NCBI RefSeq assembly: GCF_946222835.1
Contig: NZ_CAMIHD010000012.1
Location: 13,543 to 77,542 of the forward strand
Direction of reading: 5' to 3'
Length of the DNA stretch: 64,000 nucleotides
Source: an uncultured Corynebacterium sp.
GTDB lineage: Bacteria > Actinomycetota > Actinomycetes > Mycobacteriales > Mycobacteriaceae
Positions 43,176 to 52,431 of the stretch are shown here, in pieces. A program made the position numbers and the translations under genes. Under the pieces are notes generated by a model. That model was not told where the DNA came from. It made no database searches and saw only the letters and a list, made by a program, of their open reading frames with translations. Numbering within the stretch: the stretch's first letter is position 1; each line of letters opens with the position of its first letter.

Positions 43176-44420
43176 ATGACTGAATCAGGACGAGATCCGC
43201 ATAGGGAGGCCCGCCGCGCCGGCGACGACTCCCCCACTGAATTCGTCCTTGGGGCCGATGGACGTCCCCTCAAGGATCGATACGGCCGCCCCATTCGACG
43301 CCGCACCGCCGCTCGCCCGACACCGCGGCGCATCGAACCGGAACAGCAATCCTTCCGCGCTCCGCAGCCACAGCGGCAGCAACAGCCACCCCGCCGCACC
43401 CCGCCCCCAACGCCGAGCCGCTACCCGAGCCAATACCGAGCGCAGCAACGCCCGCCTCGTCGAACCGAACCCCGACCGGCACCTCGTCAGCGCCCACATA
43501 GCCGCCGCAAGAAGGTCAATCCGGCCAAGCGCGCCCTCGGTTGTATTGGTCTGGCGCTGGTTGTCCTCTTGGTATTCAACCTCGTCTTTATGTTTTGGAC
43601 CGATGCTCGCCTGACCCGTATCGAGGCGCTCCCCGAAGACCAGGTGCCTAATACCGCCGGTACCAACTGGTTGCTTGTTGGTTCCGATTCCCGTCAAGGC
43701 CTAAGCGAGGAACAGCAGGCTGAACTGGGCACCGGCGGCGATGTGGGCGAAGGCCGCACCGATACCATCATGCTGCTGCACATCCCTCGCACCGGCAAGG
43801 CCAAGCTCGTGTCCATTCCGCGCGATAGCTACGTGGAAGTCCCCGGTTTTGGCATGGACAAGATCAATGCCGCCTTTACCTACGGTGGACCGCAGCTACT
43901 CACCCAAACCGTTGAAGGGACAACCGGTCTGCACATCGACCACTATGCCGAAATCGGTATGGGTGGCCTGGCCAATGTGGTCGATTCCGTCGGCGGCGTG
44001 GACGTTTGCGTGAAAGAACCCATCAATGACCCGCTAGCCGGCATCGATCTCCAAGACGGCTGCCAGAAGCTCAAGGGACGCGATGCCTTGGGCTACGTGC
44101 GCACCCGTGCTACTGCCATGGGAGACCTAGACCGCGTGCAGCGCCAGCGCGAATTCTTCTCCGCCTTGCTGGATAAGGTCGCTTCCCCAGCTACCCTTAT
44201 CAACCCTCTCCGTGCCTTCTCTTTGGTCAACCACACCGCTTCCTCGTTCATCGTGGACGAGGGCGACCACGTCTGGCACCTTGCCCGCGTGGCACTCGCC
44301 ATGGGCTCCGGTGTGGAAACAGAGACCGTCCCCATCGGTGGATTCCAAGACACCGAGGTAGGCAACGTAGTCCTCTGGGACGAGGAAGCAGCCTCCGGAT
44401 TGTGGGATTCCCTCAAATAG
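43176..44420 (+). CDS. LytR-CpsA-Psr (LCP) family glycopolymer ligase
   Basis: 414 residues. The cytoplasmic N-terminus (1-115) is Arg/Pro/Gln-rich and likely disordered. One membrane helix at about 119-141 precedes the LCP domain (about 165-375): DSRQG, GRTDTIMLLHI, VSIPRDSYVEV, DKINAAFTYGG and RTRATAMGDLDRVQRQREF, containing the Arg and Asp residues that hold the lipid pyrophosphate. LCP enzymes in this group attach arabinogalactan to peptidoglycan outside the membrane. The gene ends at a strong terminator. Which of the genus's LCP paralogues it is cannot be decided here. Confidence 0.9.
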   Translation: MTESGRDPHREARRAGDDSPTEFVLGADGRPLKDRYGRPIRRRTAARPTPRRIEPEQQSFRAPQPQRQQQPPRRTPPPTPSRYPSQYRAQQRPPRRTEPRPAPRQRPHSRRKKVNPAKRALGCIGLALVVLLVFNLVFMFWTDARLTRIEALPEDQVPNTAGTNWLLVGSDSRQGLSEEQQAELGTGGDVGEGRTDTIMLLHIPRTGKAKLVSIPRDSYVEVPGFGMDKINAAFTYGGPQLLTQTVEGTTGLHIDHYAEIGMGGLANVVDSVGGVDVCVKEPINDPLAGIDLQDGCQKLKGRDALGYVRTRATAMGDLDRVQRQREFFSALLDKVASPATLINPLRAFSLVNHTASSFIVDEGDHVWHLARVALAMGSGVETETVPIGGFQDTEVGNVVLWDEEAASGLWDSLK

Positions 44421-44425
44421 CGATC

Positions 44426-44464
44426 AAAAAATGGCACCTCCCCCACAGGAGGTGCCATTTTTAT
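44426..44464. terminator. Bidirectional terminator between LCP and DUF5926 genes
   Basis: ATGGCACCTCC pairs with GGAGGTGCCAT around a short loop (44431-44458), flanked by AAAAAA on the left and TTTTTATAT on the right. It serves both converging transcripts. Confidence 0.92.
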
Positions 44465-44468
44465 ATCT

Positions 44469-45389
44469 TTAGCGCAAGGTAACCTGGCGGGATTTAATGT
44501 TTTCTAGCTGCTTGCGCTCATCGGCGCTTAGCTGAGCATCATTGGAGATTTCTTCCTCCAGGGCCTTATCCACGCGGGTGAGGTGGTCCTCATAAGAAGC
44601 GTAGTCAACCTCTGGATCCAGGTCGAAGACTGGAGCGATGAGACCGTGCGTGCGGAAGACACCGGCAAACTTGGTGCCCTCACCGAGGTTCAGCTCACCG
44701 CGGGCGGCTACGCGAGCTAGTGCGTTCAGGAATGCGGATTCATCATCGCTCGGACGAACCCAACGGATGTGAGCCTTGCCACCGCCGGCATTTGCCCAAA
44801 AAGCAGCGCCGGTGATGTTCTCGCCCACTTCGTGGGATTCGATGACGGAATCATTAGCTGCGCGTAGGGACTGCGCAATCTGCGGGGTAACCTGTGCACC
44901 CTCTGGAATCCACCACTCGAAGTCTTGGTGTACCTGCACGTCGAGGGCTGCGGAGGCGTCGATAAGCTCCTCCAGCTTCGGCTCCGAGCCATCGGCCGCG
45001 GTGGATTCAAGGGTGGCGCCGGGTTCATTATTCTTTACCCAGTTAAGGGCAAAGGCGAGGTCGCGGCCCGGGTTATGGGTATGCGACTGTACCTGCAGGC
45101 CCACGAAGGCATCGCCGCCAAATTCGGTGTCCCGAATAAGCGCGGCAGAAGCACCCGGCAGGACGGTGGCTACATACACGTTCTTATCGCAGCCTTTGAC
45201 CTCAAGCTTGGCAAAAGCGGAGGGGACGAACTCCTGCATGGCGACTAGGCTGGCCTCTGCAGCAAGTCCACCATAGGGGCGGGGATCCTTTTCTAGGGCA
45301 GCGCGCTCCTTGGCGCGGGCAGCGAGCTTTGCCTGACGGCGGGACATGCCTTCAGGCAGCTGTTCCTTGTTCTTTTTCTTCTTGGCCAT
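44469..45389 (-). CDS. DUF5926 family protein
   Basis: 306 residues beginning MAKKKKNKEQLPEG, a very lysine-rich start, then SRRQAKLAARAKERAALEKDPRPYGG, a helical basic segment given here only in parts. The rest is a soluble alpha/beta domain conserved in actinobacteria as DUF5926 (HEVGENITGAAFWANAGG-like text). No catalytic motif is seen. Basic N-terminus could mean nucleic-acid or ribosome contact. It is the last gene of a possible unit after ldh and glpQ. Function unknown. Confidence 0.75.
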   Translation of the reverse strand: MAKKKKNKEQLPEGMSRRQAKLAARAKERAALEKDPRPYGGLAAEASLVAMQEFVPSAFAKLEVKGCDKNVYVATVLPGASAALIRDTEFGGDAFVGLQVQSHTHNPGRDLAFALNWVKNNEPGATLESTAADGSEPKLEELIDASAALDVQVHQDFEWWIPEGAQVTPQIAQSLRAANDSVIESHEVGENITGAAFWANAGGGKAHIRWVRPSDDESAFLNALARVAARGELNLGEGTKFAGVFRTHGLIAPVFDLDPEVDYASYEDHLTRVDKALEEEISNDAQLSADERKQLENIKSRQVTLR

Positions 45390-45409
45390 GCCTCCAAGAT
45401 ACCTGCTTA

Positions 45410-46114
45410 CTAGAGCTCAATGGCATGCAGGGCCACTTCGGGTTGGTTGGTGGCGAGCATATCCACCCCGTTGGCCCACGCCCATTTCATATCCTCCGGC
45501 TTATCTACGGTCCACAGGTACGTAGGCAATTCCTGGGCGCCGATAATTGCCGGCTGTAGCTTCGCGCGCAGCAAGGATACGCCCAGCGCGGTGGGCTTGG
45601 ACAACATCACATCGGGCCAGTTGACGTGGCGCTCCCAATCGCGGCGGAGATAAATCCGATCCATGTGCGGTGCCAAATTCTGCATGCGGCGAATGGCATG
45701 GTGGGAAAAAGAGATGACATGGATCCGGGGATCGTCGAAAAGCCCCGCATAACGCAGGCGCAGCACCGTTTGCTCCTCCAGGATGTCTCCCTGGCCGGAG
45801 GGGTGCTTGGTCTCAATGTATAGGTGGTGCGGTTTGCCCTCGAGTAGTTCCAAGAGTTCATCGAGAAGCATCATGCGCTGGCCCGAACCGATATCTACGC
45901 CGCGCAATTCTTCCCAGTCCAGCTTGGAAATACGTCCAGGGCGCCCCGCGGTGCGGTCCAACGTGGGATCGTGTTGGACCACAACCTTTCCGTCGCGCGT
46001 CAAGCGCACATCGCACTCAACGCCATGAATTGGCAAATCTAAAGCCTTCTCAAAAGCTAGAGGGGATAGCTCTGGATATTTTCCGGAGTACCCCCTGTGA
46101 GCGACAATCTTCAC
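45410..46114 (-). CDS. glpQ: Glycerophosphodiester phosphodiesterase
   Basis: 234 residues, GDPD family, TIM barrel. The catalytic and metal residues are in IVAHRGYSG (His5-Arg6), VECDVRLTRDG and VVQHDPTLDRT (second His). No signal peptide is seen, so it is cytosolic and hydrolyses deacylated phospholipids to glycerol-3-phosphate and an alcohol. The product can enter the GlpD pathway encoded about 12 kb away. The start base overlaps the end of ldh by one base, implying coupling. The gene order ldh-glpQ-DUF5926 matches other corynebacteria. Confidence 0.9.
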   Translation of the reverse strand: MKIVAHRGYSGKYPELSPLAFEKALDLPIHGVECDVRLTRDGKVVVQHDPTLDRTAGRPGRISKLDWEELRGVDIGSGQRMMLLDELLELLEGKPHHLYIETKHPSGQGDILEEQTVLRLRYAGLFDDPRIHVISFSHHAIRRMQNLAPHMDRIYLRRDWERHVNWPDVMLSKPTALGVSLLRAKLQPAIIGAQELPTYLWTVDKPEDMKWAWANGVDMLATNQPEVALHAIEL

Positions 46115-47061
46115 TAGCCGAAGAACTCTTCCTTGATGTCATTCAGGGTCTTCGCAGAAGCATCGAAACGCTCCTTTTCGTGCTCATTGAGCTGCAGCTC
46201 AATCGCGCGCACGATGCCGGAGCGATTGATAATGGCGGCGGTGCCGATGTAGAGATCTTCTACGCCGTACTCGCCCTGCAGGTACGCAGAAACTGGCAGA
46301 GCCACGTCCTGGTTCTGAATGACGGCGGCGGTAATGCGGGCTAGACCCATGCCGATGCCGAAGGAAGTGGAGCCCTTGGCGTCAATAATGGAGTAGGCGG
46401 CATCGCGGGTATCTTCGAAGATCTTCTCGATGCGCTCTGCATACTCCGGATCCGTATCCAGCTTCTTGGACAACGGAACACCAGCGATGTTGGCAGTAGA
46501 AACGGCCGGCAGCTCGGAATCGCCGTGCTCGCCCACGATGTAGGCGTGGACGGACTTCGGGGCAACGCCTTCCAGCTCACCCAGCATGTAGCGGAAGCGT
46601 GCCGAGTCCAGCACGGTGCCGGAGCCGATGACGCGCTTGTGGTCCAGACCAGAGGCCTTCCATACGGCGTAGGTCAGGATGTCCACTGGGTTGGACGCGA
46701 CAAGGAAGATACCATCAAAGTCATTGGCCATGACATCGGAAACGATGCTGTTCATGATCTTGACGTTCTTGCCCACCAGGTCGAGGCGAGTTTCGCCCGG
46801 CTTCTGTGCGGCACCGGCGCAGATGACGACCATATCGGCATCTGCACAATCGGCGTAGGTGCCCTTGGTAACGCGGGTACGGGTGGGAGCCCAAACAACA
46901 CCATGGTTGAGGTCCATGACGTTTCCCTCTAGCTTCTTTTCATCGATGTCGATGATTGCCAGGTGGTCAACGATGCTTTGGTTGATGAGAGCGAAGGCGT
47001 AGGCGACTCCCACGTCGCCGGCGCCGATGAGAACTACCTTGTTTCCTACATGATTTGCCAT
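46114..47061 (-). CDS. ldh: L-lactate dehydrogenase (NAD-dependent)
   Basis: 315 residues from ATG 47061 (MANHVGNKVV), preferred over a GTG five codons earlier. It reduces pyruvate to L-lactate with NADH. The dinucleotide motif VLIGAGDVGVAYA is near 11-23, the catalytic histidine lies in IVGEHGDSELP, and the substrate Arg is in the DSARFR segment. Length and the NHGVVWAPTRT region fit corynebacterial LdhA. Downstream glpQ overlaps its stop by one base. Confidence 0.94.
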   Translation of the reverse strand: MANHVGNKVVLIGAGDVGVAYAFALINQSIVDHLAIIDIDEKKLEGNVMDLNHGVVWAPTRTRVTKGTYADCADADMVVICAGAAQKPGETRLDLVGKNVKIMNSIVSDVMANDFDGIFLVASNPVDILTYAVWKASGLDHKRVIGSGTVLDSARFRYMLGELEGVAPKSVHAYIVGEHGDSELPAVSTANIAGVPLSKKLDTDPEYAERIEKIFEDTRDAAYSIIDAKGSTSFGIGMGLARITAAVIQNQDVALPVSAYLQGEYGVEDLYIGTAAIINRSGIVRAIELQLNEHEKERFDASAKTLNDIKEEFFG

Positions 47062-47148
47062 GACCCCATTGTGCAACTTTCTCGGAATTTTTGCACGGGC
47101 TAGATCTCACCCTGAAATTCCCACCGAAATCTGGGACAATCGGGCATT

Positions 47149-48891
47149 ATGAAACGCGCTCTCCGCCGCGCTGCACTAATCGCTCTTGGCGTAGCCGCGG
47201 ATCTCACGCCCATCGTCCGTATGACCAGCCGGCAAACTTTACCGCCCAATATGTCGGCTGGAATTTTGGGTGCGGAATTAGCCACGTGGGCAGCAATTTC
47301 ACCCTCTCTCCTCCCTCGCCCGTGGTGGGTGACTGCCGCCAATGTAGCCATTGGCCAGGGCATCGGACATTTGGGGGCGGCTTCGACAAGCTTCTTCCTC
47401 AATAGCATTGGCAAACGCCCACAGGACCGCCTGGGGCCACAACATCGACAGATCCTGCACCTTGCTATCGGCGCCGGCACCGCCTTTAATGCCGTACTTT
47501 CGTTGCGCAACCAGAAAAAGCAGGCGGAGTTAGTCAATAAACAGCTCGTGCGCGGGCCCGTCACGGCGGCTATCGGCTTGGCTGCTGGCACCGCAGGCTA
47601 TGGCACACTACTTCTTATCGGGGAAGCCACACAGCTGGCTGTTACTAAATTATCGCGCCAGTTGGGACGCTGGGTACCGGCGCTTATCGCTTGGCCGGTG
47701 GTTACCGCGGGACTGAGCTTAACGGCCTTCGCACTTTCTGACCGCGTGGTTTTCCGGCGCTGGCTGCGCTCGCTATCACACCAAGCGCAGCGAATAAATA
47801 AGCAAATTTTCCCTGGCACCTCTATGCCGTGGGAGCCGGAACGTTCCGGTAGCCCGTGGTCACTCGAACCGTGGTCGGCCCTGGGTCAACAGGGCCGTCG
47901 CTTCGTATCCAATGGCCCCCGCGCCCGCGATATCCGCATGGCAACAGGAATCAATGCGAAAGAGCCCATCCGCATCTACGCCGGCTACATCCCAGGCCGC
48001 TCCTTCCGGCAATCTGCGGAAAAAATTCGCGCCGAACTCGAGCGCACTGGTGCACTGCGGCGAGAAACGATTGTTATCCAGATGCCGGCCGGCTCGGGGT
48101 GGATCAATAACTGGGGCGCGAGCTCCTATGAGTTTTTAACGGGCGGTGATTGCGTCACCGTCACCATGCAGTATTCCTATCTACCCTCGGTTTTTGCTTA
48201 CCTCGTGGATAAAAACGCACCGAAGCAGGCGGCCCGCGAATTGATTCGGGTGGTTCAAGAAGAAATAGACAAACTGCCAGAAGAAAACCGCCCACGGCTC
48301 TATTTCGCAGGCGAATCTCTTGGCGCTTACGCCATTATGGATAACTACCATAATATGGAGGACCTACTTTCTGAATGCAATGGCGCCGTCTTTTCTGGCC
48401 CTCCGCGTATGACGCACTTTACGCAACGTCTGCGCCGAGATATTGGCTCTTTGGAACGCCTGCCCGTTATCGACGGCGGCAAGCATGTCCGCTACGCAGC
48501 CGTCCCCAGCCACACCCTGCACGACGCCTTTGGCAACGACTACGCCCACACTTGGCGCCGGCCCCGCATGCTCATTGCCCAGCATGCCTCCGACGCAATC
48601 GTGTGGTGGGATCTCAACCTTCTCGTGCGCAGACCCACCTGGCTCCATGAACCGCAGCCGGAAACACTGCACGCGGACACCTTCCGACAGCTGCACTGGG
48701 TACCGTTTATTACCTGGTGGCAAATTGGCTTGGACCAAATCAATTCCCTCAACGTCCCTGGCGGGCACGGGCACAACTACTTTGAGGAAATGCTCTGGTA
48801 CTGGGATGAGGTTTTAGGCTCCCAATCGCGCCAATCGCTCACACCGAAGTTGGCTAAGAAGATTGCCCGCTTCATCCGGCGCGATGCTTAA
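47149..48891 (+). CDS. Abhydrolase_9-type membrane hydrolase
   Basis: 580 residues. The N-terminal part (about 1-200) has four hydrophobic helices; the C-terminal part (about 260-560) is an alpha/beta hydrolase with the nucleophile elbow FAGESLGAYA. This layout matches the actinobacterial Abhydrolase_9_N plus Abhydrolase_9 family. The enzyme domain is probably cytoplasmic or membrane-facing; its lipid or ester substrate is unknown. It is divergent from ldh with an 87-base gap and its end overlaps msrA by 4 bases on the other strand. Confidence 0.8.
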   Translation: MKRALRRAALIALGVAADLTPIVRMTSRQTLPPNMSAGILGAELATWAAISPSLLPRPWWVTAANVAIGQGIGHLGAASTSFFLNSIGKRPQDRLGPQHRQILHLAIGAGTAFNAVLSLRNQKKQAELVNKQLVRGPVTAAIGLAAGTAGYGTLLLIGEATQLAVTKLSRQLGRWVPALIAWPVVTAGLSLTAFALSDRVVFRRWLRSLSHQAQRINKQIFPGTSMPWEPERSGSPWSLEPWSALGQQGRRFVSNGPRARDIRMATGINAKEPIRIYAGYIPGRSFRQSAEKIRAELERTGALRRETIVIQMPAGSGWINNWGASSYEFLTGGDCVTVTMQYSYLPSVFAYLVDKNAPKQAARELIRVVQEEIDKLPEENRPRLYFAGESLGAYAIMDNYHNMEDLLSECNGAVFSGPPRMTHFTQRLRRDIGSLERLPVIDGGKHVRYAAVPSHTLHDAFGNDYAHTWRRPRMLIAQHASDAIVWWDLNLLVRRPTWLHEPQPETLHADTFRQLHWVPFITWWQIGLDQINSLNVPGGHGHNYFEEMLWYWDEVLGSQSRQSLTPKLAKKIARFIRRDA

Positions 48892-49535
48892 TCGCACTTC
48901 ACCCCGGTGCTATGGTGCGGGCAGTATCCATTGGGCACCTTATGTAGATACTGCTGATGCTCGTCCTCAGCTAGGTAGTATTCCCCGGAATCTGTATCGG
49001 AAAGGAGTTTAACCTCCGTGGTGGTATCTCCGAATCCGAATTCCTTGAGCTTATCTGCATAGGAATCCACGATGGTTTGGATTTCTGCGCGTTCTTCTTC
49101 CGTGCGCGGATAGAAAGCAGAGCGATATTGTGTGCCCACATCATTGCCCTGGCGGAAGCCCTGGGTGGGATCATGCGCCTCTAGGGCCTGCACCACAAGA
49201 TCCCGCAGGTCTATCCGTTGCGGGTCATAGACCACCTCAACCGCCTCGGCATGGTTGGTCAGTCCACGGCATACCTCGTAATACGTAGGATTCGGGGTAG
49301 TGCCACCCGCATAGCCCACCGAGGTGGACTCCACGCCTTCTGTTTCCCAGAACATCTTCTCCGCGCCCCAGAAACATCCCAGCGCAATAAGAATGGAGCG
49401 CTGTCCTTCTTTCCACGGTCCGGTAATCGGCGTTCCTAAAACAGCGTGCGGGGCAGGGTCCAGAATCGGTTCGGCTCGCCCCGGAAGCGCTTGGTCTGCG
49501 GCAACGAGCTTGGGCTCCGGCTTAAACATCCACAT
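48888..49535 (-). CDS. msrA: Peptide methionine sulfoxide reductase MsrA
   Basis: 215 residues. The catalytic Cys54 is in ALGCFWGAE, and GYAGGTTPNPTY with YRSAFYP are standard MsrA motifs. Cysteines near the C-terminus (GYCPHHS and the final KCD) act in resolving the disulfide. It reduces methionine-S-sulfoxide in oxidised proteins, using thioredoxin or mycothiol systems. The start at 49535 has AAGGAGC nine bases upstream. It is divergent from sodA (164-base gap), and the two form an oxidative-stress pair, as in C. glutamicum. Confidence 0.95.
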   Translation of the reverse strand: MWMFKPEPKLVAADQALPGRAEPILDPAPHAVLGTPITGPWKEGQRSILIALGCFWGAEKMFWETEGVESTSVGYAGGTTPNPTYYEVCRGLTNHAEAVEVVYDPQRIDLRDLVVQALEAHDPTQGFRQGNDVGTQYRSAFYPRTEEERAEIQTIVDSYADKLKEFGFGDTTTEVKLLSDTDSGEYYLAEDEHQQYLHKVPNGYCPHHSTGVKCD

Positions 49536-49699
49536 GAGGTATAGCTCCTTCCTTATTCCTTCTTTCCAACGTTGTACTGCGAAAAGCTATTCCGCGGCCA
49601 GTTAATATTCGCTCTAGTTCCACAATTCGAATTAATCATGGCGAAATCTTTCAACCGTGCCTATCATCGGGACACGTACCCGAAGAAAGGATTAAATTA

Positions 49700-50302
49700 A
49701 TGGCTGTTTACGAACTTCCTGACCTCCCATACGCATTCGACGCACTGGAGCCACACATCTCCGCAGAGATCATGGAGCTCCACCACGATAAGCACCACGC
49801 AACCTACGTTGCTGGCGCTAACGCTGCACTCGAGGCGCTCGAGGAAGAGCGCAACGGCGAGGCTAACCCGAATCGTATCCGTGCCCTGTCCAAGAACCTG
49901 GCATTTAACTTGGGTGGCCACACCAACCACTCCATCTTCTGGAAGAACCTGTCCCCGAATGGTGGTGGCGAGCCAACCGGCGAGCTGGCAGAAGCTATCA
50001 ACCGTGACTTCGGTTCCTTTGAGAAGTTCAAGGCTCACTTCTCCGCTGCTGCTACCTCCCTGCAGGGCTCTGGCTGGGCAGTTCTGGGCTACGACCACAT
50101 TGCTGGCCGCCTGATCATCGAGCAGCTGACTGACCAGCAGGGTAATACCTCCATCAACTTCACCCCGCTGCTGATGCTGGATATGTGGGAGCACGCTTTC
50201 TACCTGCAGTACAAGAACGTCAAGGCCGACTACGTTAAGGCCGTATGGAACGTCTTCAACTGGGATGACGTTGCTGAGCGTTTCGCTGCAGCCACCAAGT
50301 AA
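49700..50302 (+). CDS. sodA: Superoxide dismutase, Fe/Mn family
   Basis: 200 residues. Metal ligands are seen as His28 in MELHHDKHH, a His in GHTNHSIFW, and the Asp and His of DMWEHAFYLQY. Metal choice between Mn and Fe is not certain from motifs alone; corynebacterial enzymes are mostly Mn. Codon use is strongly biased (GCT, GGC, CTG), as expected for a highly expressed gene, and the ribosome site AAAGGA is 11 bases upstream. It converts superoxide to peroxide and oxygen in the cytosol. A strong terminator follows. Confidence 0.96.
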   Translation: MAVYELPDLPYAFDALEPHISAEIMELHHDKHHATYVAGANAALEALEEERNGEANPNRIRALSKNLAFNLGGHTNHSIFWKNLSPNGGGEPTGELAEAINRDFGSFEKFKAHFSAAATSLQGSGWAVLGYDHIAGRLIIEQLTDQQGNTSINFTPLLMLDMWEHAFYLQYKNVKADYVKAVWNVFNWDDVAERFAAATK

Positions 50303-50320
50303 CCCCTTTTAGTTACTCGG

Positions 50321-50345
50321 GCCGCCCCTCTGGGGCGGCTTTTTC
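50321..50345 (+). terminator. Terminator after sodA
   Basis: GCCGCCCC and GGGGCGGC pair around a 3-base loop, followed by TTTTTCT at 50340. It ends the sodA transcript, 18 bases after the stop, and overlaps the end of the converging LysR gene. Confidence 0.9.
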
Positions 50346-51199
50346 TATGCCCGGATAAACTCTCGGAATTGTTGCACCGGAGGCGCATCGTTCCCGGCGC
50401 GCCACACCAAGCCGAGTTCGCGGTACGCGGGCGGTGTGAGGGGAATCAAGCTTCCTACCTGTAGATAAGGATCATCGAGCGGCAAGAGCGCCACCCCCAG
50501 CCCTGCTGCTACCAACCCCGCGACGGTGGTAAGCTCCATCGATTCAAAGACCAGACGAGGGGTGAAACCGGCGTCTTCTGCGAGGACATCGAGAAGCATG
50601 CGCGTGCCATAGCCGGGGAGCATGCCGATGAATGGCTCCGCGGCGAATTCCGCTAGGTTAGCCTCTCTCTGGTTCGCCGCCCAGTGGCCTTCCGGTACCG
50701 CAAGGCCTAGGCGCTGGACTTTTATCTGGTGCCAACCCAATGCCGCATCAGGCCGTGGGCCCACGAGGGCCAGGTCGGACTCGCCATTTTCTACCCTGCT
50801 CACCAGCTCTTTGGCGGCTCCTTGGTGCAGGCGAATATCCACGTGCGGGTGCTGCGCGCGGTAGCTTTTGAGTAGGTCCGGAACTAACCAGGCACCTAAC
50901 GAGTGCATGAAATCTAAGCGCACGGTGCCGTGTTCTGGATCCATGAGACGGGCTACATCGTCCCGCCCAACGTGGTAGGCCCGGAGCATTTTCCGCCCGG
51001 CCGCAGCAAAGACCCTGCCGCGCGAGTTTACGTGCAAGCTGCGCCCAGTGCGCTCGAAAAGGCGGGCGCCGAGGCTGGCTTCCACGCGCTGTACGCGGCG
51101 GGTCAACGCTGATTGAGAAATTCCCAGATCATCGGCCGCGGCGCCAACTCGACCGTGCTCCACCACCGCGAGGAAGCCGCGGACGTCCTCTACATTCAT
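50345..51199 (-). CDS. LysR-type transcriptional regulator
   Basis: 284 residues from ATG 51199 (MNVEDVRGFLAVVEHG), the family-normal N-terminus; a GTG 11 codons upstream is less likely. The winged helix (about 1-60) has LGISQSALTRRVQRVE, and a periplasmic-binding-like sensor domain follows. It is divergent from an MFS exporter gene with a 70-base gap, a classical regulator-target pair, so it probably controls that transporter in response to a small molecule. The ligand is unknown. Confidence 0.88.
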   Translation of the reverse strand: MNVEDVRGFLAVVEHGRVGAAADDLGISQSALTRRVQRVEASLGARLFERTGRSLHVNSRGRVFAAAGRKMLRAYHVGRDDVARLMDPEHGTVRLDFMHSLGAWLVPDLLKSYRAQHPHVDIRLHQGAAKELVSRVENGESDLALVGPRPDAALGWHQIKVQRLGLAVPEGHWAANQREANLAEFAAEPFIGMLPGYGTRMLLDVLAEDAGFTPRLVFESMELTTVAGLVAAGLGVALLPLDDPYLQVGSLIPLTPPAYRELGLVWRAGNDAPPVQQFREFIRA

Positions 51200-51269
51200 G
51201 CATACTCCGCATCGATTATCGTAATTTCTCACATTTTACACATGCAGCACGGCGAGGCAGGCTAGAAGC

Positions 51270-52421
51270 ATGACTCGAACGCGGCGCGCTACGGTAGCCA
51301 TGCTCCTTGTAGGCTTGGCCATTTTCTCCAGCCTTTATTCCACCCAAGCCATTCTTCCCACGCTGGTACAAAATATGGGTCTTTCCTCCACCGAGGCGGC
51401 CATGACCGTATCGGCCGCTACGGGCGCGCTGGCCCTGTGTGTGGTGCCCGCTTCCATCCTCTCCGAGCGTTTCGGACGCGGACGCATCCTCCTCATTTCG
51501 GCCGTAGCCGCGACCAGTGTCGGACTCGTGGTACCGATCGCCCACCAGGGGTGGCAGCTGATCCTGCTGCGCGGCCTCCAAGGTGCGCTTCTTTCCGGTG
51601 CCCCTGCTACCGCGATGGCATGGCTTTCTGAAGAGCTCGACGATCAAGCCCTGCCGCGGGCCATGGGTCTCTACATTGCTGGCACCTCCATCGGCGGCCT
51701 TACCGGGCGCCTCATCCCTACCGGACTGGTGGAGGTTTCCACGTGGCGTTGGGCACTTTTCGGCTCGGCGCTGGTCTCACTCACCTTTGCTCTCACGTCC
51801 TGGCTTCTGCTTCCCGCACAACGCAATTTCCGGCCAAAGCCCATCCGTCTCAAAAACGAAAGCCGCGCGCTTTTTGGCCACTGGGCTAACCGGGATTTGG
51901 CACTACTCTTTCTCACTGCATTCCTGTCGATGGGCACTTTTGTCTCCATGTATAACTTCCTCACCTTTCGGCTCATCGATGATTTCGGATTGGCTCCTTC
52001 ACTCGCCGGCTTGGCCTTCCTGTTCTACCTATCCGGCACCTGGTCCTCGGCACGAGCTGGATCACTAGTGGCGCGGATCGGCCATGGGAAAACCCTCTGT
52101 GCCTCGGCTGCGCTTTTCGCTCTAGGTATCGCGCTCTGCGCCGGTAACCTGCCGCTAACACTTCTGGGCATGTTTGCCTTTACCGTAGGATTTTTCGCAG
52201 TACACTCCACTGCCTCCGGGTGGGTGGGACAGATTGCCACACGCGATCGCGCGGAAGCCTCCTCTATGTATGTTTTCTGCTACTACTTTGGATCTTCCGT
52301 GGTAGGCGCGTGTGCCGGGCTGCTTTTCGACGCCCTTTCTTGGCCCCTCTTCATTACCTTCTTCACCGCCGTAGCCCTCGCCCTTACGGCGCTGACTTGG
52401 ACCAGGATTAAAACCGACTAA
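51270..52421 (+). CDS. MFS transporter, YnfM-like
   Basis: 383 residues and about 12 membrane helices. It has the start SLYSTQAILPTL and the loop motif SERFGRGRILLIS typical of drug or arabinose-type major-facilitator exporters. It exports or imports an unknown small compound across the inner membrane. The divergent LysR gene upstream probably regulates it. The polytopic protein gene starts 10 bases after its stop, so they may be cotranscribed. Confidence 0.85.
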   Translation: MTRTRRATVAMLLVGLAIFSSLYSTQAILPTLVQNMGLSSTEAAMTVSAATGALALCVVPASILSERFGRGRILLISAVAATSVGLVVPIAHQGWQLILLRGLQGALLSGAPATAMAWLSEELDDQALPRAMGLYIAGTSIGGLTGRLIPTGLVEVSTWRWALFGSALVSLTFALTSWLLLPAQRNFRPKPIRLKNESRALFGHWANRDLALLFLTAFLSMGTFVSMYNFLTFRLIDDFGLAPSLAGLAFLFYLSGTWSSARAGSLVARIGHGKTLCASAALFALGIALCAGNLPLTLLGMFAFTVGFFAVHSTASGWVGQIATRDRAEASSMYVFCYYFGSSVVGACAGLLFDALSWPLFITFFTAVALALTALTWTRIKTD

Positions 52422-52431
52422 ACTCGGTTTT